From Oligoflexia bacterium (GTDB lineage: Bacteria > Bdellovibrionota > Bdellovibrionia > JABDDW01): 55,395 nt of DNA. The notes beneath the pieces are model-generated. The model did not search any database. It was not told where the DNA came from and was given only the letters and a program-made list of their open reading frames with translations. The DNA lies in the NCBI GenBank assembly GCA_020847095.1, contig JADLCR010000064.1, positions 1 through 55,395 of the forward strand, read 5' to 3'. How positions within the stretch are numbered: position 1 is the stretch's first letter; each line of letters opens with the position of its first letter. Made by a program: the position numbers and the translations under genes. This document shows, piece after piece, positions 25,609-33,153 of this stretch.

Positions 25609-26049
25609 ATGAAGTTTTTGATTTTCGTCATTCTCGCCACAACTTACCTTATGTTACCTCAGCCATTACTGGCTCAAGCACCAAAGTGTTTAAGAATCGA
25701 AGGAAAGACTTATTGCCCTCCTTCAACGGAACCGGAAATTGGCCCCTGTCGCGATTGCAAATATTGCCGCGGCGATATTTTTACCTTTACTCGCGCTGAT
25801 ACCGAAATGAGCTGCCGCCCATGCGTTTGTGGCGTGGATTGTCCCCCAGGACCTGGTGGCGAAGGCTGTGGCCAAAAGGAATTTTGCGAGCCTAAGTCCT
25901 GCAAGCTTGTACAGGCTGAATGTTACCGTGATGTCGTTACCAAACCTGGAATTCCAAACGGCAAGAAATGCAAATGCCCACCACCACCAGACGGCTATCA
26001 ACTTTGTGACAAGCCCCAATGCCGACCTGATGAAAGATGCAAAATCTAA
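25609..26049 (+). CDS. Cassette 1 protein C: small secreted Cys-rich protein
   Basis: A 146-residue protein. The signal peptide (MKFLIFVILATTYLMLPQPLLAQA) leaves a mature chain of ~122 residues with 18 Cys, rich in Pro, Gly, Lys and Asp. The Cys occur in close pairs (PCRDCKYCRG, CRPCVCGVDC, KCKC), suggesting many disulphides or metal binding. It starts 11 bp after gene B, with AGGA upstream. The PCxDCxxCRG block is shared with the partial protein at 55134, which occupies the same place in cassette 2. Its stop overlaps the serA stop on the other strand. No known family was recognised. Confidence 0.75.
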   Translation: MKFLIFVILATTYLMLPQPLLAQAPKCLRIEGKTYCPPSTEPEIGPCRDCKYCRGDIFTFTRADTEMSCRPCVCGVDCPPGPGGEGCGQKEFCEPKSCKLVQAECYRDVVTKPGIPNGKKCKCPPPPDGYQLCDKPQCRPDERCKI

Positions 26050-27287
26050 AATAAGATTCGAGTTTTAATGCTCGTTGGAAGGGCTTTAATGCGCTCTTTC
26101 ACTTTTTCAGCGACGCGCTGGTCAAGATCAACAATCAAATAGCCAATATCTGAATCCGTTGACAAGAACTGACCCTGAATGTTGGCCCCTTCATCTGAAA
26201 TGATGCTGTTGATGTCTTTGAGTACACCCGGAACGTTTTTATGGACGTTTAAAATCCGATGCACTTGGGTTTGAACGGGCAAATCCACTTGAGGAAAGTT
26301 GACACTCCCCGTGGTGCTTCCTCCATTAATGTATTTTGTTAAAGAGGTCGCCACTTCGACACCGATGTTCTGCTGAGCTTCTTCGGTGCTTCCCCCAATA
26401 TGCGGAGTCAAAATAACGTTAGCCATGCCTTGGAGCGGGCTTTTGAATTTTTCATCGTTTGATTCGGGCTCTACCGGAAACACATCAACGGCGGCGCCTG
26501 CCAAATGTTTACTTTTGAGCGCGTCCGCCAATGCCTCCACATCCACCACAGTTCCACGACTTGCATTAAGCAAATAGCTTCCCTTTTTCATTTTCTTAAG
26601 CTGTTTTTGGCTGATTATATTTTTTGTTTGCGGAGTTTCAGGGACATGGAGGGTCACGAAATCCGAAACTTCAAGCAGGTCGTCTAGCGTTTCGACTTGG
26701 TGACTGTTCCCCATAGGCATTTTTGTGATGATGTCGAAGTACTGAACCTTCATCCCGAAACTTTCAGCGAGCACACTCACTTGAGAGCCAATATGCCCAT
26801 AGCCGACAATACCTAAGGTTTTGCCACGGACTTCATAACATCCTGTAGCCGCTTTATTCCATTGACCCAAGTGGGTCCCGGCATTTCGATCACCAATCTG
26901 TCGGGACAGCATCACCACTTCGGCCATGATGAGTTCTGCAACACTTCGCGTGTTGCTAAATGGCGCATTGAAAACGCAAACGCCGCGCCTTTTGGCCGCA
27001 GACAAGTCAATTTGATTGGTTCCAATGCAAAAAGCACCAACACTCAGAAGTCTGGGTGCATTCTCAAAAAGTTTCTTAGTCAATTGGGTTTTGCTTCGAA
27101 TTCCAAGAACATGTACGTCTTCGATTCTTTTGAGCAGTTCACTTTCTGAAAGTGCCTGCTTCACGCCCTCGACGTCGTACCCCTCTTTTTTAAACATTTC
27201 ATGGGCTCTGGGATGGATATTCTCCAAAAGCAAGATCTTGATCTTTGATTTCGGAAACGAAGTCTTTTTTGGGACCGCTGGATGCAT
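26046..27287 (-). CDS. serA: D-3-phosphoglycerate dehydrogenase
   Basis: A 413-residue enzyme of the E. coli length class. It has the NAD-binding GIVGYGHIGSQV, the catalytic Arg in NASRGTVVD, Glu in the VFPVEP region and His in LTPHIGGSTEEAQ. A C-terminal ACT domain (~340-413, HKNVPGVLKDINSIISDEGANI) should give feedback control by serine. It makes 3-phosphohydroxypyruvate, the first step of serine synthesis. The start at 27287 has GGGAG 7 nt upstream. The stop codon overlaps that of the convergent cassette 1 gene C. Confidence 0.95.
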   Translation of the reverse strand: MHPAVPKKTSFPKSKIKILLLENIHPRAHEMFKKEGYDVEGVKQALSESELLKRIEDVHVLGIRSKTQLTKKLFENAPRLLSVGAFCIGTNQIDLSAAKRRGVCVFNAPFSNTRSVAELIMAEVVMLSRQIGDRNAGTHLGQWNKAATGCYEVRGKTLGIVGYGHIGSQVSVLAESFGMKVQYFDIITKMPMGNSHQVETLDDLLEVSDFVTLHVPETPQTKNIISQKQLKKMKKGSYLLNASRGTVVDVEALADALKSKHLAGAAVDVFPVEPESNDEKFKSPLQGMANVILTPHIGGSTEEAQQNIGVEVATSLTKYINGGSTTGSVNFPQVDLPVQTQVHRILNVHKNVPGVLKDINSIISDEGANIQGQFLSTDSDIGYLIVDLDQRVAEKVKERIKALPTSIKTRILF

Positions 27288-27365
27288 ATTTTTTCTCCCG
27301 TGACGTGAACGCACACACGATACCCTCAAACTTCATACACGGTCAACGGTCAGACCCATCAAAAC

Positions 27366-28934
27366 ATGACAAACGTCTGGTGGGTTACGCAGCGCGCGCG
27401 TGTTGACCCAAACCCTCACCTTGTTTACCCTAGAGAAATGCTGCTCGGACAAAAACTCGCCATGACGGTTAACTCAAACTCCAGCCGTCCGATGTTTCGT
27501 TATCTTGCTAAGTCGCAGACCTACAAAGAAGCTTATAGCTACATCAACCGCTATTCATACTTTCTGCAAAACGAGATCATGCATAACAAGAAAGTTCTTG
27601 TTTACATGTCGAACTGTCCCCATTTGGCCTATACGTTTTTTGCATTGGCCAACACAAAAAACATCGCCATCATCGTCGACCCCAATACGCCTGATCCAAA
27701 AGTTGTCGATAAAATAAAAGACATGGCCATCGACGTGATCATTGTCAGCGATGATTACCTTCAGCGCATGAAGGATATGTGCAAGAACAACAACATCATG
27801 ATTCCCATTATTCAGTGCGAAGCCCGCCGCTGGGGTGAGTATGACAACACCTACCGTTTGCCCCCAGGGATGTCGGCTGCCGACAATGACGTAGTGGCAA
27901 TTTTCGAAACTAAGGGAACTTCCGGAAAGCCGAAGCTCGTTCCGTGGACTCACGACATGATTCAACAGGCGTGCCTTGTTTTACGTTCCGCCTATCGAGC
28001 CGGACCCACAGATACTTTTTTCGTTTATGGCGCCAGCCTTTCAGATCCATTTTACTTCTTGCATGGAATGCTTTTTCCGCTCATTCACGGCTCCGGAATT
28101 TTAATCACCGACATTACATCCCCTGAAGATTTGTTCAAAGAATTGATGGAAGGCAAAGCCTCTCGAGTTCTCATGCGAGGTTCACAAATCGAAGAATGGT
28201 TTAATTCTTTCAAGGCCATAAATGTGAAACTTCCATTGGTGCGGTCTATAATTGCGCAATGTAGCCCCATGCGCCCAGGCCTTGACGAGTATATTCAAAC
28301 TGAATTTAACTGCAAAATTCATCGCCTATACGGAAGTGTCGAGTCTTGTTGGGCAGTGGCCGCGCGCCAATTCGAAGAGCCAGAGCCGTTTGACAGTGTG
28401 GGGCAGTTTCTACCCGGAATCAAAACTCGAATCATAGATGAAAACGGTGACGACATTCCAGGTAACAAACCACAAATTGGACAGCTCATTTTATCTGGAA
28501 AAACCGTTTGCACTGCTTATGTCGACAACAAAGAGGCCACCAAAATGAATATGCGTGGCGCTTGGTTTTTCACCGGTGACTTTGTTTCGCAAGATAAGCA
28601 AGGGGTTGTTCGTTTCTTAGATCGTAAGGATAATATATTTCGCGTCGGACCCAACTGGATCATCCCACCCATGATTGAATCAAAGCTCTCTCAAATGCCC
28701 GGAGTCGACAAAGTCGTCATCATCGAAACCAAAGACGGGATCGGCAAATCGCAGGTCACAGCTATTATTGTGAAAAAAGCTGGCGTCGAAGTGAGCTCCC
28801 AAGATGTGCAAACTTATGCGGCCCAGAACCTGCCTGAGCATGAGAGACCAAAAGCAGTGGCCTTCTTTCCTGAGCTTCCGCTAGATGGACACGGCCAAAT
28901 TAATAAATACAAGATCCGCTCTGAATTCAACTGA
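27366..28934 (+). CDS. Adenylate-forming (AMP-binding, acyl-CoA synthetase-like) enzyme
   Basis: A 522-residue protein of the ANL superfamily. Core motifs are A3 FETKGTSGKPKLVPWTH, A5 RLYGSVES, A7 WFFTGDFV, A8 FLDRKDNIFRVG and A10 GHGQINKYKIR with the catalytic Lys. In A3 a Lys replaces the usual small residue before GTSG, which may affect ATP binding. The enzyme should activate a carboxylic acid as an acyl-adenylate; the acid and acceptor (CoA or carrier protein) cannot be told. It is divergent from serA (78-bp gap) and has no clear pathway neighbour. The ATG at 27366 has no good ribosome site. Confidence 0.85.
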   Translation: MTNVWWVTQRARVDPNPHLVYPREMLLGQKLAMTVNSNSSRPMFRYLAKSQTYKEAYSYINRYSYFLQNEIMHNKKVLVYMSNCPHLAYTFFALANTKNIAIIVDPNTPDPKVVDKIKDMAIDVIIVSDDYLQRMKDMCKNNNIMIPIIQCEARRWGEYDNTYRLPPGMSAADNDVVAIFETKGTSGKPKLVPWTHDMIQQACLVLRSAYRAGPTDTFFVYGASLSDPFYFLHGMLFPLIHGSGILITDITSPEDLFKELMEGKASRVLMRGSQIEEWFNSFKAINVKLPLVRSIIAQCSPMRPGLDEYIQTEFNCKIHRLYGSVESCWAVAARQFEEPEPFDSVGQFLPGIKTRIIDENGDDIPGNKPQIGQLILSGKTVCTAYVDNKEATKMNMRGAWFFTGDFVSQDKQGVVRFLDRKDNIFRVGPNWIIPPMIESKLSQMPGVDKVVIIETKDGIGKSQVTAIIVKKAGVEVSSQDVQTYAAQNLPEHERPKAVAFFPELPLDGHGQINKYKIRSEFN

Positions 28935-28941
28935 TCCCCCC

Positions 28942-28971
28942 TTGACAGTTTACCCCCCAACTTCATACGCT
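28942..28971 (+). promoter_or_regulatory. Candidate promoter giving a leaderless mRNA for the lipoprotein gene at 28979
   Basis: A perfect TTGACA (28942-28947), 18-nt spacer, TACGCT (28966-28971), then 7 nt to the ATG at 28979. It begins 7 bp after the stop of the adenylate-forming enzyme gene. No ribosome site is present. Confidence 0.5.
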
Positions 28972-28978
28972 AATAGTG

Positions 28979-29503
28979 ATGAAGATCATTTTTCTCACTA
29001 TCATTCTGGTCACCGTCGGATGCGTCTCCGATTCCACTCAGGAGAAGACCAATCAAAGAGAAGTCAGTTGGCCAAGCTCGCGCCAAATTGATAAATCTTT
29101 GTTAAGCCAGTTGAAGTATGAAATTCGCCGGGACCTGCGCAAAGTCAATGTCCCTGTCTTAGCTCTCAAAAGCGTTCAAGCTAAATCCATACTTACCAAT
29201 CCGGATTTTTACTCATTCAATGTCGAGCAGTCGGGAATCCTGGTTCATTTGATGGCCAGCCGAAAACCCATGCTGACTGGAAATATTTTGATCGGAACCC
29301 GCGGACCCAACGAAGCTATTCGTACCGGCCAGGGTTTTATTGCCCGCACTGACATTAGCCAGTCGGCAACTTGGGATGAATTTGGGGCATCTTATTATTT
29401 AGAAGTTCAATGCAAGACGCTCACAGACAAGCGTTGTCAAAATCCTGAGCTAATCCGCCACTACCTTAACCAACTCGTTCTCATTGGCGGCGCCGCCTAC
29501 TAG
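28979..29503 (+). CDS. Small lipoprotein of unknown function
   Basis: About 174 residues. The signal peptide MKIIFLTIILVTVGC ends in a good lipobox (VTVGC), followed by VSDSTQEK. The mature part is mixed and contains RDLRKVNVPVLALKS, SGILVHLMASRKP and a C-terminal pair of Cys (QCKTLTDKRCQNP) likely to be disulphide-bonded. No family was recognised. The start is ATG 28979 (a GTG at 28976 is adjacent). There is no Shine-Dalgarno sequence, but a good promoter is placed for leaderless expression. It is convergent with the FAD oxidase gene. Confidence 0.7.
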   Translation: MKIIFLTIILVTVGCVSDSTQEKTNQREVSWPSSRQIDKSLLSQLKYEIRRDLRKVNVPVLALKSVQAKSILTNPDFYSFNVEQSGILVHLMASRKPMLTGNILIGTRGPNEAIRTGQGFIARTDISQSATWDEFGASYYLEVQCKTLTDKRCQNPELIRHYLNQLVLIGGAAY

Positions 29504-29545
29504 GACGTACGCTCCCAAAACTTTCAAAATGAATACGAGCCCTAG

Positions 29546-30931
29546 CTAGAATACTTTTCCCGGATTGAGGATGCCCTTGGGATCAAATATCGACTTGATC
29601 CCCTTCATGAGAGCAATTTCATCTGGCGTGCGTGTAAAGTGCAAAAAAGGCTTTTTCGTTAAACCGATTCCATGCTCGGCAGAAATGCTTCCACCATGGC
29701 GCTTCACCAATTCAAACATCGAAAGATCTGCTTTTTTTGCATATAAAAAGAAGTCTTCTTTGGTCATAGACGGCGGCTTAATAAAGTTCACATGCAAGTT
29801 ACCATCGCCAATGTGACCAAAGTTTACAACTTCAAACCCCTTGTACTCTTTCTGTATGAGTCCCTCGAGTTCTTGGCAAAACCGCGTGATTCGAGACATC
29901 GGAAGACTGATATCATTTTTATGAGCGACCGTGAGCGCCGTGAGACTTTCCGCAATATTTTCCCGAAGGCCCCAAAACTGCTCGGCCTGTGTTGAAGACT
30001 GCGCCTGTACTCCATCCAAGATCAGCCCACTTTCAAAACCTTTCTCCATAAACTTTTCGAGATTTTCTAAATCGGCGTCGTGAGCTTTTTCAATTTCAAC
30101 TAGAGCGTAATAAGGATGGTAATTCGAAAATGGATTGGGGAGATGCGTATGCTCTTCTACTTTTTTAAGGCCAAATTGCGTGAAAAATTCGTAGGCCGTG
30201 AGATTAAGCCTCATGGTTCGTGTGAGTTCAAATAGCTTCAGAACATTCTCCAAAGAATCCAAGGCAAACACGGAAACCAGCAAATCCTTTGGCGGTGCCG
30301 TGAGCTTCATGAGGCATTCGGTAATGACTCCCAGGGTGCCCTCGCTACCGACAAAGAGTTGGCGTAAATCCAGCCCCGTATTGTTTTTCACGCAGGCATT
30401 ATCAAGTTCCAAAAGGCGCCCGTCCGCTAAAACGACCTTTAGACCCAGGGTCCAATCTCGAATCAAGCCATATCGAATGACTTTGATTCCACCTGCATTT
30501 GTGGCCACATTTCCGCCAATATGACTAGAACCGCTGGATGCGAAATCCACCGGAAAATAGAGCCCCTTTTCACTGGCTGCCTTTTGAAGCTGCTTTGTCA
30601 CCACTCCGGCCTGAGCCCTGATGGTGCGCTCGGTCTCATTGATTTCCAAAATCTTATTCATGCGAGAAAGTGACAAGACGACTTCTTTCTGAGTGGCTAC
30701 AGCCCCCCCGCTCAGGCCTGTTCGCCCCCCAGAAGGGACCACCGAAATTCCCTTTAGGTTGCAGTACTTAAGGGTTTCTTGGACCTCTTCCGTGGAGCCA
30801 GGCTGCAATATAAGCAAGGGATCCGGCGTAAAAGCCTTCGTATAATCCTTAGCAAGGCTATATTTGCTATCATCTGTAATTAAATGGGCCTTACCAACAA
30901 TTCGCTCTAAGTCATTGATAACACTTGTCAT
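29546..30931 (-). CDS. FAD-binding oxidase/dehydrogenase (GlcD / D-2-hydroxyacid dehydrogenase type)
   Basis: A 461-residue protein. The FAD-binding domain shows PSGGRTGLSGGAV and SSHIGGNVATNAGG, with VGSEGTLGVIT. The C-terminal FAD-oxidase domain has HIGDGNLHVN and SISAEHGIGL. These are the hallmarks of the D-lactate / glycolate (GlcD) / D-2-hydroxyglutarate dehydrogenase group, which oxidises D-2-hydroxyacids and passes electrons to the respiratory chain. The exact substrate is not readable. The start at 30931 fits the family N-terminus. There is no ribosome site, but TTGACA at 30967-30962 fits leaderless expression. Confidence 0.9.
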   Translation of the reverse strand: MTSVINDLERIVGKAHLITDDSKYSLAKDYTKAFTPDPLLILQPGSTEEVQETLKYCNLKGISVVPSGGRTGLSGGAVATQKEVVLSLSRMNKILEINETERTIRAQAGVVTKQLQKAASEKGLYFPVDFASSGSSHIGGNVATNAGGIKVIRYGLIRDWTLGLKVVLADGRLLELDNACVKNNTGLDLRQLFVGSEGTLGVITECLMKLTAPPKDLLVSVFALDSLENVLKLFELTRTMRLNLTAYEFFTQFGLKKVEEHTHLPNPFSNYHPYYALVEIEKAHDADLENLEKFMEKGFESGLILDGVQAQSSTQAEQFWGLRENIAESLTALTVAHKNDISLPMSRITRFCQELEGLIQKEYKGFEVVNFGHIGDGNLHVNFIKPPSMTKEDFFLYAKKADLSMFELVKRHGGSISAEHGIGLTKKPFLHFTRTPDEIALMKGIKSIFDPKGILNPGKVF

Positions 30932-30939
30932 ATGGCAAG

Positions 30940-30967
30940 TGTTTATCAGGTTAACGGCATCTGTCAA
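30940..30967 (-). promoter_or_regulatory. Candidate promoter giving a leaderless mRNA for the FAD oxidase gene
   Basis: Minus strand: a perfect TTGACA (30967-30962), 16-nt spacer, TAAACA (30945-30940), then 8 nt to the ATG at 30931. No ribosome site is present. Confidence 0.45.
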
Positions 30968-31077
30968 AGCAATAGACACGCAAAATACCCAGGCCCCCAT
31001 TTAATGAGGGCCCCAGGGGCACATCCTTCGCTCTTATGGGTGGGTGTAAAGGGAAACGGGAAAAAAGGGGGACTCAA

Positions 31078-31398
31078 ATGAAAACAATTATTGGCTTAAT
31101 CGCAGCCATCACGTTACTGACGGCAACTTCTGTAGAAGCAAAATCTAAATCATCAAAGAAGCGCTCGATTAGCTCGGTTTCAGCGCCACGCTATGTAAAG
31201 CTGGCCTCAAATAAGAAGTATCGAGTTGTAACTATAGATTTCGAAAAAGAACTGAATCGACCGGCAACCTCAAATCAGGATTCTGATGTGACGGTTCAAT
31301 TAGCCGTCGATTCTCACTCTGGTCCTGGGCATTCGTTGGATAATGAGCTTCTGCTCTTGGAGGATGCGGGCCTCCCTGATATCGGAAGCACCAACTAA
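31078..31398 (+). CDS. Small secreted basic protein of unknown function
   Basis: A 106-residue protein with a signal peptide (MKTIIGLIAAITLLTATSVEA) followed by a Lys/Ser-rich start (KSKSSKKRSIS) and an acidic C-terminus (DNELLLLEDAGLPDIGS). The start at 31078 has GGGGG about 8 nt upstream. No Cys and no family recognised. It is a single-gene unit ending at a strong intrinsic terminator, which suggests independent and possibly high expression. Confidence 0.65.
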   Translation: MKTIIGLIAAITLLTATSVEAKSKSSKKRSISSVSAPRYVKLASNKKYRVVTIDFEKELNRPATSNQDSDVTVQLAVDSHSGPGHSLDNELLLLEDAGLPDIGSTN

Positions 31399-31425
31399 AA
31401 AAACAACTAAGTAAGGCATCTTGTG

Positions 31426-31466
31426 CCGGCGGGAGGTTGGAGTTCCTTCCCGCCGGTTCCTTTTTT
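31426..31466 (+). terminator. Strong Rho-independent terminator
   Basis: CCGGCGGGA (31426-31434) pairs perfectly with TCCCGCCGG (31448-31456), followed by TTCCTTTTTT (31457-31466). It terminates the small secreted protein gene on the plus strand. The T-run touches the stop codon of the convergent thioredoxin/TPR gene. Confidence 0.9.
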
Positions 31467-33141
31467 AGAGCTTTTGAGCGGCGTCAATCTGAGCTTTTAA
31501 TTGCTTCAATTTTTCATAGTACCGATGGGTTCGGATTCGAGCGTCCTTTGGTAAGCTTGTTTGTCCCATCACTTCGTTCAAAAGCGACTCCGCTGATTTT
31601 TTATCATCCAAAGCTAAGTGAACCCCGGCCAAAAGCGCAGCCACCCGAAGTCGATTATCTCCGTAAGAATACTGGAAGGCCTTTTTAGCTAGCTCCAAAG
31701 CTTCTTTCGGATTTCCCCATTCATGCATCATGCGTGCATGTTGGTAATAAAACGTGAATTCTTCGGGAAAGAGCTTTTCAAAACGGGAGTATTCGCGATG
31801 CGCCTGCTCTTGCTTTCCCGACTTCCACAAACAGTACAAACGATTAAGGTTGTGACCTCGCTCTCGATCCGCTTGAAGGCCTGCTTTTTTGATCAACTGT
31901 CCAAACTCCCATGCGGCCTGTCCGTAGGCTTGCGCGGAAGCCTTCGCATCTCCCATGGATTCGTATTGTTCGGCAATCACTGAATATAAATCGCCTCGAT
32001 TCCATTCAGTTCCTTGAATCAATTTAGCATTTTTAAGTCGTTCCTTAGCCAAGCGAATGACTTCTAAATGATAGGCTCGTGCTGCTTCTGCGCCTTGTGT
32101 TTCTTCTGCTCCTTGAGCAACCAAGATGGATCGCTCCAGGGCTCTCTTGCTCTTGGGTTGCAACTCAAGGGCTTGCTTCAGAAGCTTTACGTATTGAATC
32201 TTCGCATCAGGATCTTTAGCTCGACTGGCAACTCCAAGCTGGGCTTCTAAAAGGTCGTCGTGCCCGGGATCTGATTTTTTCCATCCTTGCGATGCTTTCA
32301 AAAGGTAGGTCAACGCCTCCGAATATTCTTCGCGGCCAAGCAGAAGTTTTCCTAAATCGTGTGCGGCTCTTAATTCCCCGGCGTCGGCTCGCTTGCGAAG
32401 ATTTGGTTCTGAATGCGCTTGATTTGCGAGAACAGCCGCCATCGTCTTTAGGAACTCAGGGCGCTCTCGAGCGCCGATTATCCGATTGAGCTCCTCACCT
32501 TTGTGGTCTGCAAAAATAATCGTCGGATAACCGGTCACTTTGTACTTAGATTTCAGCTCCCAACTGACTTCTTTATCAGCGTCAAGTTTCAAAAGCACAA
32601 ATGAATCGGCAATTTTTCTAAACGAGGGCGATGAAAACACTTGCTCATCGAGTTGGTTGCACGGGGGGCACCAAATTCCAAAAAAATCGATGAGCATGGG
32701 CTTCTTAGTCTCGTTTGCTAGTTTCACAGCGGCAACGGGATCATTGACAATAAAGCCTTCGAATACAGAACTTGCTTGGGCCGTTTCTTTTTGTCCTTCG
32801 TAGTTTTTTGAGTTTCCCGCTCTCCATTTTCCGTTTTCACAAGAATAGGCCTTCCTGCGCTCAAGGCAGTAAGTTTTCTTGTCGTCACAAATAAACAACC
32901 TTGCTTCAACTGGCTGACACATATTGGTTTCACTGGGATATTGGACTTTGACGATATGGTCAGAAAATTCGAGTTTCCCCACTTCACCTTTAAGAGTGAT
33001 GCGATTGGGTGATTCTTGATTGAAATGATGATTAAGCGGCGCCTGAAACTCAATAAGTCCAGCCTTTGTTTTTTGCTCCGAGAACTTGATGTCGGGTTCG
33101 TTCGCCGCAATCGCAAAGCTCATTAAAAGTGCCGTTATCAT
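31465..33141 (-). CDS. Periplasmic thioredoxin-fold protein with C-terminal TPR repeats
   Basis: A 558-residue protein. A short signal peptide (MITALLMSFAIAA) is followed by an N-terminal beta-rich domain (~20-115) with three or four Cys, similar in placement to the N-terminal domain of DsbD. A thioredoxin domain (~130-240) has the active site FFGIWCPPCNQ and the cis-Pro GYPTIIF. The remaining ~310 residues are helical TPR-type repeats. It probably handles disulphides or reductant in the periplasm and binds a partner through the repeats; it has no DsbD membrane domain. GAGGAGG lies just before the ATG. It starts 12 bp after ppk1 on the same strand. Confidence 0.8.
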   Translation of the reverse strand: MITALLMSFAIAANEPDIKFSEQKTKAGLIEFQAPLNHHFNQESPNRITLKGEVGKLEFSDHIVKVQYPSETNMCQPVEARLFICDDKKTYCLERRKAYSCENGKWRAGNSKNYEGQKETAQASSVFEGFIVNDPVAAVKLANETKKPMLIDFFGIWCPPCNQLDEQVFSSPSFRKIADSFVLLKLDADKEVSWELKSKYKVTGYPTIIFADHKGEELNRIIGARERPEFLKTMAAVLANQAHSEPNLRKRADAGELRAAHDLGKLLLGREEYSEALTYLLKASQGWKKSDPGHDDLLEAQLGVASRAKDPDAKIQYVKLLKQALELQPKSKRALERSILVAQGAEETQGAEAARAYHLEVIRLAKERLKNAKLIQGTEWNRGDLYSVIAEQYESMGDAKASAQAYGQAAWEFGQLIKKAGLQADRERGHNLNRLYCLWKSGKQEQAHREYSRFEKLFPEEFTFYYQHARMMHEWGNPKEALELAKKAFQYSYGDNRLRVAALLAGVHLALDDKKSAESLLNEVMGQTSLPKDARIRTHRYYEKLKQLKAQIDAAQKL

Positions 33142-33153
33142 ATGACTCCCTCC

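Noticed and set aside
26862-27149. Open frames opposite serA (and similar antisense frames elsewhere, e.g. 7135-7449, 33500-33910)
   Set aside because: They lie wholly within well-supported genes on the other strand, lack ribosome sites and have low-complexity or improbable composition; treated as shadows.
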